A stretch of DNA of 63,796 nt from JBOHWJ01 sp050736615. GTDB taxonomy: Bacteria > Desulfobacterota > Binatia > Binatales > Binataceae. The notes beneath the pieces were generated by a model. The model was not told the DNA's origin. It saw only the letters and a program-made list of their open reading frames with translations, and ran no database searches. Position numbers and translations under genes: made by a program. Position 1 is the stretch's first letter; each line of letters opens with the position of its first letter. The stretch covers positions 1 to 63,796 of the forward strand of contig JBOHWL010000111.1 of NCBI GenBank assembly GCA_050736615.1, read 5' to 3'. Of this stretch, positions 1 through 8,493 are shown piece by piece.

Positions 1-2
1 TG

Positions 3-521
3 GTCGCGGCGGTGCCGCGGATGCGCCGCTTCGCGACGCTCGGCAACTCCAATTACGTGAAGGTGCGGGTCGAGGGCAGCGTCAACGATACCTTTCTCAC
101 CCTGATGTTCGAGTACCCGATGGGCAACGGGTTGGGCGGCGGCGGCACGAGCATGCCGTATTTTCTTAAAGACCGCCTGCGTAATCCCGTCGCGATCGAG
201 AATGAATACGGCCTCATCATGCTCGAAGAGGGAATTCCTGGCTTACTCTTGTGGGTCGCGTTTCTGGTATGGGTGATCACACGCGCGGCGCCGCGTAAAC
301 GCGAGCAATGGTATATGGCGCGTTGGCTCGCGCGATTTTTATGCCTGGGGGTGTTTGTGACCGCGGTGCTGGGTACTGGCCTGATGACGTCGATTCCCGG
401 GACTGGAATTTTGCTCATGTACTGCGGATGGCTGGCCGCGCCGCAGCCGATGCCCGCCGCCGCCACGATTCCACGTTATCGCGGTTACGCGTCGAGCGCG
501 GCCGCCGCGCTCCAGGTATGA
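3..521 (+). CDS. O-antigen ligase/polymerase-like membrane protein, C-terminal part
   Basis: The frame is open to the left edge of the window, so the 5' end is missing. What remains has the arrangement of the end of a Wzy/WaaL-type protein: a periplasmic stretch with NEYGLIMLEEG before a hydrophobic segment (GIPGLLLWVAFLVW), a short basic cytoplasmic turn (RAAPRKRE) and a last pair of hydrophobic stretches. Such proteins join or polymerise lipid-linked glycans on the periplasmic face of the inner membrane. The stop overlaps the next start (ATGA at 518-521), so it is co-translated with a glycosyltransferase. Family assignment rests on topology, the NEYG/EEG motif and context; ligase and polymerase cannot be told apart here. 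Confidence 0.6.
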   Translation, partial: VAAVPRMRRFATLGNSNYVKVRVEGSVNDTFLTLMFEYPMGNGLGGGGTSMPYFLKDRLRNPVAIENEYGLIMLEEGIPGLLLWVAFLVWVITRAAPRKREQWYMARWLARFLCLGVFVTAVLGTGLMTSIPGTGILLMYCGWLAAPQPMPAAATIPRYRGYASSAAAALQV

Positions 522-1783
522 GTGTGTTAATGTCGCGAATCTTCACCACTCGCGACGCGCCTGCCGCACAGCCACCTTGGGTGATTGTCGCGGGCGGCTT
601 TCATGCGGGCGGCGCGATGGACCGTGCCAATGCGGCGCTGGCGCGCCATCTGCGCGATCGTGGCGTACCGCTCCATCTGGTTTCATATCAATTCGATGCG
701 GATATCGGCGCTTCTCCGGCGGTCAGGAGCTATCGCGTCAAGCGGCCGGCCAATTCGGCACTGCTCGGCAAATGGTCGCTCGAACGCACCGCGTGGACGG
801 TCGCCGCGCGCATCAGCGCTCAAACACCGGCGGCGCGGGTCGTGGTCAACGGCGGCAACTGTATCTGGCCGGATATCAACTGGGTGCATTATGTGCATCA
901 TGCGTCGCGGGCGTGGGACGAGGGCGCGCCGCTTTGGTTCAAGGCCAAAAATCGCGCCGGCAGCCTAGTCGATCGCCGGCGTGAATTGCGCGCGCTGCGT
1001 AACGCCCGCGTGGTACTGGCGAATTCGGACAGAACGCGCGCCGATCTCGTTGATCTGCTTGGACTCGCGCGCCAGCGGGTGTACACGGTTTATCTGGGCG
1101 CGGACCCAAGCTGGACGCCGGCGGACGCGAATCGTCGCGCCGCCGCGCGCGCATGGCTGGGCAAAGCGCCGCGGCGTCTGCTCGTCGCCTTCGTCGGCGC
1201 GCTTGGTCACGATAATCGCAAGGGTTTCGATCTGCTGATGGCGGCATGGCGGCGGCTGAGCGCGCGCGCCGATTGGGACGCCGATTTGATCGCGGCGGGC
1301 GGTGGCCGGGGCCTCGCTTCATGGCGTCGCGAAATTGCCGAGGCCGGCTTGGACGAGCGGGTTACGATGCTGGGTTTCACGCCGCGCGTCACCGATTTGC
1401 TGGCGGCCGCCGATCTTCTGGTAAGCCCAGTGCGCTACGAAGCTTACGGTGTCAATGCGCAAGAAGCGTTATGTGCGGGAGTGCCCGCGATGGTCACCCG
1501 CACGGCTGGAATCGCCGAGCGCTATCCGGCCGAATTGAGCGATCTGTTGCTTGACCGCGACGACGCCGATTCGTTGATGGCCAAGTTATTACGCTGGCGT
1601 AGCGATATCGACGGATTCAAAAATCGCGTGGCGCCGTTGGGACGCCTGCTGCGTTCACACAGCATGGACGATATGGCGGCGCAAATTGTCGCGATTGTTG
1701 AAGCGGCGCCGCCCGCCGCGTCAATGAGGAATTGGGGCGCGCGGAGGCCGCGGTGGCTTGGCGGCCATCGTCGCGCTTCATGA
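518..1783 (+). CDS. GT4-family glycosyltransferase
   Basis: This 421-residue protein has the two-domain GT-B layout of retaining GT4 enzymes. The N-terminal half has a glycine-rich loop (GGFHAGGAMDRAN), and the C-terminal half has a nucleotide-sugar site with VAFVGALGHDNRKGFDLL and the E-x7-E region around RYEAYGVNAQEALCAGVP. The ATG at 518 is chosen because it overlaps the upstream stop in ATGA and puts the first beta strand near the N-terminus; longer in-frame starts lie inside the previous gene. It would add one sugar to a lipid-linked glycan at the cytoplasmic membrane. Donor and acceptor cannot be read from sequence. Confidence 0.85.
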   Translation: MSVLMSRIFTTRDAPAAQPPWVIVAGGFHAGGAMDRANAALARHLRDRGVPLHLVSYQFDADIGASPAVRSYRVKRPANSALLGKWSLERTAWTVAARISAQTPAARVVVNGGNCIWPDINWVHYVHHASRAWDEGAPLWFKAKNRAGSLVDRRRELRALRNARVVLANSDRTRADLVDLLGLARQRVYTVYLGADPSWTPADANRRAAARAWLGKAPRRLLVAFVGALGHDNRKGFDLLMAAWRRLSARADWDADLIAAGGGRGLASWRREIAEAGLDERVTMLGFTPRVTDLLAAADLLVSPVRYEAYGVNAQEALCAGVPAMVTRTAGIAERYPAELSDLLLDRDDADSLMAKLLRWRSDIDGFKNRVAPLGRLLRSHSMDDMAAQIVAIVEAAPPAASMRNWGARRPRWLGGHRRAS

Positions 1784-1817
1784 TCATGACCGCCGGCATC
1801 CGGATGCGGAGAGGGCT

Positions 1818-2726
1818 TTGAGCCCGGGCGTCTCGCAGAGGGCCGAATTCGTCCCGCCGCCGATCTCACCCGCGGTGGACGGCGGTGCCGCGCCCGCCGT
1901 CTTGATTATCGAGAGCGGACGTAAATGGGACCTGATTAGTCTCGGCGAGCTGTGGCGGTATCGTGATCTCTTTTATTTCCTCGTATGGCGCGACGTGAAG
2001 GTGCGTTATCAGCAAACGGTGCTGGGCGCGGCCTGGGCGGTGCTGCAGCCATTTCTCACGATGGTGGTGTTTACGGTTTTTTTTGGCCGGCTCGCGGGCG
2101 TGCCTTCGGATGGCGTGCCGTATCCGGTGTTTTCATTCGCGGCCTTGCTGCCCTGGATGTTTTTCTCCAACGCGGTCGCCTCCAGTAGCAACAGTCTGGT
2201 CGGCAACGCCGGCCTTATAACCAAAGTTTATTTCCCGCGCATGGTGATTCCGGGCGCGGCAGTCGGCGCCGGTCTGGTCGATTTCGCGATCGCGGCGGTG
2301 ATCCTGTTTGGCATGATCGCCTGGTACGGCATCGCCCTGACCTGGTCGGCGCTGATGCTGGTGCCGTTGGTGATGCTGGCCGCGCTGGCCGCCCTTGGCG
2401 TCGGCATGTGGAGCTCCGCACTCAACGTCAAATACCGCGACGTTCGCTACGCACTGCCGTTCGTGATTCAGATCTGGCTCTATGTGACGCCGGTCATCTA
2501 TTCCCCCAGCTTCGTGCCCGCGCGCTGGCGCTGGCTTTTGAAACTCAATCCGCTGACCGGCATCATCGAGAATTTCCGCGCGGCGCTATTGGTGGGCGCG
2601 CCCGGCTTCAAAGGCGCCTTCAATTGGACTGACCTCGCGATTTCATGCGCGCTCATCGCGGCGGTGATTGTTTACGCGGCGTTCGCCTTCCGCCGCATGG
2701 AGCGCGAATTCGCCGACGTCGTGTAG
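1818..2726 (+). CDS. wzm: ABC-2 type polysaccharide export permease (Wzm-like)
   Basis: An inner-membrane protein of about 302 residues with six predicted membrane segments and the conserved start of Wzm/TagG/KpsM permeases (LISLGELWRYRDLFYFLVWRD, then VRYQQTVLGAAW). It forms the channel that moves a finished lipid-linked polysaccharide out of the cytoplasm, powered by the ATPase at 3170. The start is uncertain: a TTG at 1818 has a GGAGAGGG sequence about 5 bases upstream, while a longer TTG frame begins at 1758 inside the preceding gene. A repeat of about 440 bp separates it from its ATPase partner, which is unusual for this pair. The family call is firm; the symbol is by homology. Confidence 0.85.
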   Translation: MSPGVSQRAEFVPPPISPAVDGGAAPAVLIIESGRKWDLISLGELWRYRDLFYFLVWRDVKVRYQQTVLGAAWAVLQPFLTMVVFTVFFGRLAGVPSDGVPYPVFSFAALLPWMFFSNAVASSSNSLVGNAGLITKVYFPRMVIPGAAVGAGLVDFAIAAVILFGMIAWYGIALTWSALMLVPLVMLAALAALGVGMWSSALNVKYRDVRYALPFVIQIWLYVTPVIYSPSFVPARWRWLLKLNPLTGIIENFRAALLVGAPGFKGAFNWTDLAISCALIAAVIVYAAFAFRRMEREFADVV

Positions 2727-2731
2727 ACAAA

Positions 2732-2937
2732 CTAGGGAAGCTCTGCACAAGCCCATTTGTCATTCTGAACGGAGTCTGCCATCAGCGGAGCCGAAGGCGA
2801 AGCGAGCGAACGAGTCTGCGAGGCGCGCACTAAGATCAGTGAAGAATCCCGGCAAAAAGCCCGTAAAAACCAGAAGATCCGGGATTCTTCGCTGCGCTCA
2901 GAATGACAGAATCACCCCTTGTGCAGAGCTTCCCTAG
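2732..2937. repeat. Palindromic repeat element, copy A
   Basis: A 206-bp element bounded by a perfect 20-bp inverted repeat (CTAGGGAAGCTCTGCACAAG at 2732-2751, its complement at 2918-2937). Inside are two more matched pairs: TGTCATTCTGA (2758) with TCAGAATGACA (2898), and GAAGAATCCCGG (about 2839) with CCGGGATTCTTC (2879). The whole element could therefore fold as one long interrupted hairpin. It has no credible gene of its own. Related copies lie at 4522, 19934, 48884 and 56553. It begins 5 bases after the wzm stop. Confidence 0.9.
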
Positions 2938-3167
2938 CGGAGCGGCGTTGCGCGGCGGAGCGAGCAGGCGAGTCCGCGAGCTGCGTTAAGCACGCTAGTG
3001 GAGCCGCGTTGCGCGGCGGAGCGAGCACATCAGGCGAAGCCAAAGGCGGCACGAGCGAATGAGCCCGCGAGTCGTGTTTAGGAGAACCAACCGCGAGCTG
3101 CGTTAAGCACGCTAGTGAGCCGCGTTGCGCGGCGGAGCGAGCAGGCGAGTCCGCGAGCTGCGTTAAG
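2938..3167. repeat. Direct repeats next to copy A, reaching the wzt start
   Basis: Three imperfect copies of a roughly 50-bp unit containing GCGTTGCGCGGCGGAGCGAGC, then GGCGAGTCCGCGAGCTGCGTTAAG, begin near 2943, 3007 and 3118. The middle one is interrupted by unrelated sequence. The unit resembles the variable internal segment of the palindromic elements (GAGCGAACGAGTCTGCGAGG). The last copy ends 2 bases before the ATG of the ATPase gene, so it supplies that gene's whole upstream region. Together with copy A this accounts for the gap between wzm and wzt. Confidence 0.8.
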
Positions 3168-3169
3168 AA

Positions 3170-4498
3170 ATGGAACCGGTTATCAAAGTCGAAAACCTGG
3201 GCAAACGCTATCGTCTGGGCGAGCGCGAAAGTTATCAGACCTTGCGCGAGAGTCTCGTCAGATGGAGCAAGGCGCCGTTTCGATCGGTCGGCGCGCTCGT
3301 GCGCAACAGCCGTGTGCCGCGCCCGGAACACAGTCACGTATGGGCCTTGCGCGAGGTCAGCTTCGAGGTCAAGCAGGGCGAAGTGATGGGGCTCATCGGA
3401 CGCAACGGCGCCGGCAAATCGACCTTGTTGAAAATCCTCTCGCGCGTCACCGAGCCGACCACCGGACGCGCTGAACTGCATGGGCGGGTCGGCAGCCTGC
3501 TCGAAGTCGGCACCGGTTTCCATCAAGAATTGAGCGGCCGCGACAACATTTATCTGAGCGGCGCGATTCTCGGCATGCGCGCCGCCGAGATCACGCGCAA
3601 ATTCGATGAAATCGTCGCCTTCGCGGAGCTGGACCGCTTCGTCGATACGCCCGTCAAGCGCTATTCCAGCGGCATGTACGTGCGTCTGGCGTTCGCTGTC
3701 GCCGCTCATCTGGAGCCAGAAATTTTGTTGGTTGACGAGGTGCTGGCGGTGGGCGACGCCGTGTTCCAGAAAAAATGTCTGGGCAAAATGGGCGAGGTGG
3801 CACGCCACGGCCGCACCGTTTTATTCGTCAGCCACAATATGGCCTCGGTCGAGTCGTTGTGCGGCTCCTGCATTCTGATCAAGTCCGGCCGGGTCGAGGC
3901 GAGAGGCAAGCCCACCGATATCATCGCGCGCTATCTTGCCACCGAACTCGCGCCCGGCCCCGGCTGGTGCTCATTGCTTACGCATTCGGGCCGCACTCCC
4001 AGTTCGAGACCACTCATGCGGCGGGTCGAAGTGCGCTCGAGTGCGGACGCGCCGCCCGGAATGGTGCGGATGGGCGCGGCGATGGAGATTCAGGTGGAAT
4101 ACGAAGCGCCGTCGCCGTTGCGGCCGGTGCTAGGTGTCACCGTGCGCACAGTCCAGGGTGTCCCGGTCTTCTGCGTTAGCGACCGTCATCATTGGCAACT
4201 CGCCGGATGCAAACCGTCGGCTCATGCGACCGTCGTATGCGCGATCGAGCATGTCCCGCTGATGCCGGGCAATTATGTAATCGATTTGTGGCTGGGCGAC
4301 GCGGGTGTTGATTTGGACGTAATTCTTGATGCGATCTCGTTCGAGGTGCTGCCGGCGGATTTAACCGGCACGGGTCAATTGCCACCGCCGATTCTTGGTC
4401 CGGTCTTCGTGCCCGCGACCTTTGCGCTGCGAAGCGCCAATGCCGGACGGAGTGGAGATGGAATAGTCTCCACTGCGAGCGGCCCGGACGGCCGCTAA
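3170..4498 (+). CDS. wzt: Polysaccharide ABC transporter ATPase with glycan-binding C-domain (Wzt-like)
   Basis: A 442-residue cytoplasmic ATPase. Residues 1-240 are an ABC domain with Walker A GRNGAGKS at 77-84, signature YSSGM at 165-169, Walker B ILLVDE at 185-190 and the switch histidine in SHNMAS. The insertion between strand 1 and Walker A (YQTLRESLVRW...) is typical of the Wzt/TagH group. Residues 260-410 are a beta-rich domain like the Wzt C-terminal domain, which reads the modified end of the polymer before export by Wzm. The final residues are low in conservation. No clear ribosome-binding site precedes the ATG, because the direct repeat runs up to it. Confidence 0.9.
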   Translation: MEPVIKVENLGKRYRLGERESYQTLRESLVRWSKAPFRSVGALVRNSRVPRPEHSHVWALREVSFEVKQGEVMGLIGRNGAGKSTLLKILSRVTEPTTGRAELHGRVGSLLEVGTGFHQELSGRDNIYLSGAILGMRAAEITRKFDEIVAFAELDRFVDTPVKRYSSGMYVRLAFAVAAHLEPEILLVDEVLAVGDAVFQKKCLGKMGEVARHGRTVLFVSHNMASVESLCGSCILIKSGRVEARGKPTDIIARYLATELAPGPGWCSLLTHSGRTPSSRPLMRRVEVRSSADAPPGMVRMGAAMEIQVEYEAPSPLRPVLGVTVRTVQGVPVFCVSDRHHWQLAGCKPSAHATVVCAIEHVPLMPGNYVIDLWLGDAGVDLDVILDAISFEVLPADLTGTGQLPPPILGPVFVPATFALRSANAGRSGDGIVSTASGPDGR

Positions 4499-4521
4499 AA
4501 GATCGTCGTGACGGAAGCGCT

Positions 4522-4805
4522 AAGGAACCTCTGCACAAGTCCCATTTGTCATTTTCGAGCGCATTAGCACAGCCGAGGGAAGCGAGCGGGCGAGTCTTTA
4601 TCCTTGGCCGAAGGCTTGCGGACTCGTCCGCCCCACGGAACTCCGTTTAGGGCTGCGAGTGCGCGAGTCGCGTTCAGGACAACGAGTCCGCGAGGTGCGT
4701 TTCAATAAATGAAGAATCCCCGCAAAAAGCTCAAAAATCAAAAATATCCGGGATTCATCGTTGCGCTCAGAATGACAGAATCATCCGTTGTGCGAAGCTT
4801 CCCCA
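4522..4805. repeat. Palindromic repeat element, copy B
   Basis: A longer, diverged copy of the element at 2732. Its left end reads AAGGAACCTCTGCACAAG, its right end TTGTGCGAAGCTTCCCC. It keeps TCAGAATGACAGAATCA and the GAAGAATCCCCG / CCGGGATTCAT pair, and its internal variable segment is expanded to about 280 bp in all. It starts 24 bases after the wzt stop. The gap 4499-5393 contains this copy, then a glycosyltransferase remnant. Confidence 0.8.
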
Positions 4806-4881
4806 AAATGATCGTTCAAATGGAAACGGTAAGAGACATGGAGAAAGCCGATATAAACACGTGTGTTGCCAGCGCGAATGA

Positions 4882-5166
4882 GCGTCCGGCGACCTATCTG
4901 GCAAGCCCTCCACGCCAGGCTTTAAAAGGCTAACCACGACTGCGGCCGAGGATGTCGAGCTTGCTTGGGCTTTGCGGCTGAGCGGCTGGAAACTTTGGGT
5001 GGACCCGCGGCTGCGGTTCCAGCATTTCACCTCCGCGTCGCGTTTGAACTGGGGCAATTTCCTCAAGTTGCAGCGCGAAAGGAGTGCCTGTCTGGTCAAT
5101 CTTGACTCATACAAATTCGCCTTGGTGCTGAATGCGAGCGATCGTGGTCGCCTGAGTGAAAAATGA
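4882..5166 (+). pseudogene. Remnant of a GT2-family glycosyltransferase
   Basis: In one frame the sequence reads EDVELAWALRLSGWKLWVD, followed by PRLRFQHF. This is the conserved C-terminal end of GT2 glycosyltransferases (the ED...RL..GW.L...P....H pattern around the acceptor site). Nothing upstream in this frame looks like the GT-A core: there is a stop at 4879 and then the repeat element. The piece is therefore a 3' fragment of a gene that has lost its catalytic domain. The surrounding bases (4806-5390) are richer in A and T than the neighbouring genes. From 5167 to 5393 no feature is seen. Confidence 0.6.
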
Positions 5167-5393
5167 GCATACAACTTCGGCGTCAACCTATGGTCAATTC
5201 TAAAAAATATTGTGCTGCGGCGGCAAAAAGTATTTGGCTGCGAACTATCGCGGTTCGAGGGGGATGAAGATGTCTTTCGCATCGTTGATTCAGGATTGAT
5301 GGTCCAGCGTGCGCGCTGCTCCGCTCCGATGTCTCATAATTCCAAACGAAACTGTTCAGCTATTGGGCAACTTTCCGCACCCGTAAGTGGCAA

Positions 5394-6166
5394 ATGCTCG
5401 ACGAGAGTGCAGCCAAAGTTCTTCGACTGATCGAGGACGGCGATGTTGTCCTCGACATTGGCGGTTGGGCGCGGCCGTTCAACCGTGCCAACTTCGTCAT
5501 TGATGCCGAACCCTATGAGACCCGCGGTTACTTCAGTGACCCGAAGCTGGCGAGCAAGCGTGGATGGTTCGCACCGGCTCAAGGCGGGGTACGCGAATGG
5601 TTTGGTAAAGAAACCTGGATTCAGCGCGATCTTTGCGAAAGAACAGCCTTTCCCTTCAAGGACAAGGAGATCGACTTCGTCATATGCTCGCATACGCTTG
5701 AGGATATCCGCGACCCGCTATGGGTTTGTTCGGAAATCCTGCGGATTGGCAAGCGCGGCTATATCGAGGTTCCCTCCGGGTGGCCGAGTCGTGCCGTGGG
5801 ATTGAGCCGAATCTAGTTGGCTGGTCGCATCATCGATGGCTGGTGGACATCGCGGATGGCCATATATCATTTTTGATGAAATATCATACGATCCATAGCC
5901 ACTGGCGGTTTTCGTTTCCTTCGAGTTATTTGCGCGGACTTCCAGAGGAGCGCCGGGTCCAGTCGCTATACTGGGAAGGAAAATTCACGTATTCGGAATT
6001 GAATATTCACTCGGCCGGAGCGATAGCCGCCGCGTTGGAGAGGTTCGTAATGGAAAACCAGGGCCACCCTCGCTGGGTTCTCGCGGTGGATCGCAGGTTA
6101 CGTGCGATTCACGCGTTTACCAGCCGAATGGCGGGATTTATCCGCCGGCGCCTGGCCGTGGATTAG
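5394..6166 (+). pseudogene. Class I SAM-dependent methyltransferase, frameshifted
   Basis: Two overlapping frames together make one methyltransferase of about 257 residues. The first (from ATG 5394) carries motif I as VVLDIGGWARPFNRAN and the later motif FVICSHTLEDIRDPLWVC, then runs into unrelated residues after GYIEVPS. The second frame resumes with RVAESCRGIEP, then HHRWLVDI and HSHWRFSFPSSYL. Joining needs one extra base near 5774-5780 (TCCCTCCGGG), most simply a lost C. It may be a true frameshift mutation or an assembly error. The protein would methylate a sugar or lipid-linked glycan, judging only from the cluster. Confidence 0.7.
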
Positions 6167-6171
6167 CTCGC

Positions 6172-6720
6172 ATGGAATTGGCATGCGCCAAGCTGAACCT
6201 CGGTTGCGGGCGGAGGTTGATCGAAGGGGCAACCAATCTCGATATGTGTCCCGACGTCAATCCGGACCTGGTCCACGATCTCAATCAGAGGCCGTGGCCC
6301 TTGCCCGACGGCGAATTCGAAGAAGTGCTGGCCTATGACGTGATCGAGCATTGCTGTGACCTGGTTGGCGTGATGGAGGAGGTGCATCGCGTATGCCGCG
6401 ACGCGGCGATTGTACGTATCACGGTGCCGCATTTCTCCTGTTCGAACACCTTCGCCGACCCCACTCATCGGCACGCGTTCACCTCGCGCAGTTTTGAATA
6501 TTTCACCGACGAGGCGGAATTTGATTTTTACACCAGGTGCCGCTTCAGACGCCGCGCCACCAACATCGTGTTCGCGCCAACTTTGCTGAACAAGCTCGTA
6601 TGGCGTATCGCGAACCGATGGCCGCGCGAGTACGAACGCCGCTGGGCCTGGGTGTTTCCCGCCTGGTTTATCTACTGCGAACTCGAAGTGGTGAAGACCG
6701 TTGAGGGGCGCGCGTCATGA
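6172..6720 (+). CDS. Class I SAM-dependent methyltransferase
   Basis: A 182-residue protein opening with a clear SAM-binding motif I (AKLNLGCGRRLIEG), then an acidic end of strand 2 (NLDMCPDVNPD) and the later motif EEVLAYDVIEHCCDLVGVMEEVHRV typical of type-11-like methyltransferases. The PHFS and DPTHRHAFTSRSFEYF blocks recur in polysaccharide-cluster methyltransferases. It starts 5 bases after the frameshifted methyltransferase and overlaps the next gene in ATGA, so the two intact methyltransferases are probably translated together. The substrate is unknown; a sugar hydroxyl or carboxyl of the exported polymer is plausible. Confidence 0.8.
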   Translation: MELACAKLNLGCGRRLIEGATNLDMCPDVNPDLVHDLNQRPWPLPDGEFEEVLAYDVIEHCCDLVGVMEEVHRVCRDAAIVRITVPHFSCSNTFADPTHRHAFTSRSFEYFTDEAEFDFYTRCRFRRRATNIVFAPTLLNKLVWRIANRWPREYERRWAWVFPAWFIYCELEVVKTVEGRAS

Positions 6721-7400
6721 AGCCCCGGCGAGTGATCGCCGGCGTTTTTAAAGCGGCGCTCGGCGAGGCGCGCTATGCGGAGCTGCGCCGCCGCTCGCTT
6801 GGCTGGCGCTCCAGCCGCACTGCTTTCGGTGATATCTACGAACACGGTGGTTGGAAATGTGCCGAAAGCGCCTCTGGCACGGGCTCGACGCTGACCGGCA
6901 CCGTGGCCTTGCGCCGCGCCTTGCCCGGACTTATGCGCCAGCTCAACGTACATTCGATCCTCGACGCCGGATGTGGCGACGTCAATTGGATCAGCACGGT
7001 GGATTTAGCTGGGGTGGCATATATCGGTATGGACGTGGTGCCGGCCTTAATCGAACGCAATCAAGCGGCTTATGGAGACGAGACTCACAGGTTTATTTGC
7101 GCGGATATTTCTTGCGATCCACTGCCAATCGCCGCCGCGGTCCTCTGCCGTCATTGTCTCATCCATTTGTCCAACCAACGGGTGCTCATGGCGTTGCGGA
7201 ATTTCAAGCGAAGCGGCTGCCGCTACTTGTTGACGACCACCTTTCCGCGACTCCAGGTCAACCGCGACATCTGGAACGGCAGTTTCAGGCCGCTAAATCT
7301 GCAAGCCAATCCGTTCGATCTACCCGAGCCGCTCCTGACGCTTGAGGATGCGGACGACTCCGCGGTACTGGCGGTCTGGCGGCTTGGTGAAATCCCTTGA
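6717..7400 (+). CDS. Class I SAM-dependent methyltransferase
   Basis: A 227-residue protein with motif I in SILDAGCGDVNWISTV, an acidic residue after strand 2 (YIGMDVVPALIERN) and a post-motif region CRHCLIHLSNQRVLMALRNF. The sequence around CGDVNW and the catalytic-loop histidines resemble small methyltransferases found beside glycosyltransferases. The ATG overlaps the preceding stop. Like its neighbour it lacks a membrane segment and would act in the cytoplasm on a nucleotide sugar or a growing lipid-linked chain. Function beyond methyl transfer cannot be assigned. Confidence 0.75.
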   Translation: MKPRRVIAGVFKAALGEARYAELRRRSLGWRSSRTAFGDIYEHGGWKCAESASGTGSTLTGTVALRRALPGLMRQLNVHSILDAGCGDVNWISTVDLAGVAYIGMDVVPALIERNQAAYGDETHRFICADISCDPLPIAAAVLCRHCLIHLSNQRVLMALRNFKRSGCRYLLTTTFPRLQVNRDIWNGSFRPLNLQANPFDLPEPLLTLEDADDSAVLAVWRLGEIP

Positions 7401-7422
7401 GGCCACGCAGGCTCGCGTCGCC

Positions 7423-8493
7423 ATGCGCGTCTTGCATATTGTGCCGGCCTTGTTCGGCTCCGACGGCATCATCGGCGGCGCCGAGCGCTACGTGTTCGAG
7501 CTTGCGCGCCATATGGCCAACGAGGTTTCGACGCGTTTGCTGACGTTTGGATCGCGCGATCGCACGGAGACCGCCGGCGCGCTTGAAATCCGCGTGAGCG
7601 GCAATCCGTGGTACGTGCGCGGCCAGCGTGGCAATCCGGTTTCACGCGCCATACTGAGTGAAATCCGGCGTGCCGACGTGGTTCATTGCCATCAGCAACA
7701 CGTGCTCGCCAGCAGTATCGCGGCGGCGGTATGCCGGCTTTCAGGCCGGCGGGTCTTTGTCACGGATTTGGGCGGCGGGGGTTGGGATGTGTCGGCGTAT
7801 GTTTCGACTGATCGTTGGTATCATGGCCATTTGCACCTGAGTAACTACAGCCGCAAGCTATATCAACATACCGGGCGGCCGCGCGCCTACGTCATTCTGG
7901 GCGGAGTTGATATAGACAAGTTCTCCCCCGATTACTCAGTCGCGCGCCAATCAACCGCGCTCTTCGTCGGCCGACTGCTGCCCCATAAGGGTGTGAATTA
8001 TCTAATCGAGGCGATGCCGCCGAATTGCAAGCTGGACATTATCGGCCCTTGCGGCGACCCGCGCTATCTGCGCGACTTGCACGAACTTGCCGATGGCCGG
8101 CGCGTGAAGTTCCGCCATGATTGTGACGATACGGCGTTGGTCGCGGCCTATCGCCGCGCCTGCTGTGTCGTGCTACCCAGCGTGTACAAGACATTGTACG
8201 GCGACGAAACGCGAGTACCTGAATTGCTGGGGCAAACCTTGCTCGAGGCAATGGCCTGCGGCACACCCGTCATATGCACCGAGGTCGCCAGTATGCCGGA
8301 GATTGTCGAGGACGGTGTGAACGGCTTTATCGTGCCACCCAACGATCCGACGGCTTTGCGCGAGAAAATCGCGTGGCTCCTGAACAATCCGCATCACGCG
8401 GCCGCGATGGGTAAGGCGGGGCGCCAACGTGTGCTGGATAGATTCACCTGGCCGGCGGTGGTGCGCCGCTGCCTCGAGGCTTATGCGTCGTGA
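7423..8493 (+). CDS. GT4-family glycosyltransferase
   Basis: A GT-B enzyme of about 356 residues. The N-terminus MRVLHIVPALFGSDGIIGGAERY is the usual acceptor-domain opening, and the C-terminal donor site has ALFVGRLLPHKGVNYLIEAM and an E-x7-E stretch in LLGQTLLEAMACGTPVI. The ATG at 7423 places the first beta strand at residue 2; a GTG at 7387 overlapping the previous gene is an alternative. It sits in an unbroken run of glycan genes. The sugar is not predictable. Confidence 0.85.
   Translation: MRVLHIVPALFGSDGIIGGAERYVFELARHMANEVSTRLLTFGSRDRTETAGALEIRVSGNPWYVRGQRGNPVSRAILSEIRRADVVHCHQQHVLASSIAAAVCRLSGRRVFVTDLGGGGWDVSAYVSTDRWYHGHLHLSNYSRKLYQHTGRPRAYVILGGVDIDKFSPDYSVARQSTALFVGRLLPHKGVNYLIEAMPPNCKLDIIGPCGDPRYLRDLHELADGRRVKFRHDCDDTALVAAYRRACCVVLPSVYKTLYGDETRVPELLGQTLLEAMACGTPVICTEVASMPEIVEDGVNGFIVPPNDPTALREKIAWLLNNPHHAAAMGKAGRQRVLDRFTWPAVVRRCLEAYAS

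Noticed and set aside
53..466. Leftward frame opposite the first gene
   Set aside because: Codon and domain evidence support the rightward O-antigen ligase end; this frame is its antisense shadow.
2912..3808. A long leftward frame with repeated LTQLADSPARSAAQR-like peptides
   Set aside because: The repeats in the protein come from the DNA direct repeats at 2938-3167, and the rest is antisense to wzt.
4709..4933. Short frame starting MKNPRKKLKNQK
   Set aside because: It lies inside the hairpin arm of repeat copy B and has no recognisable domain.
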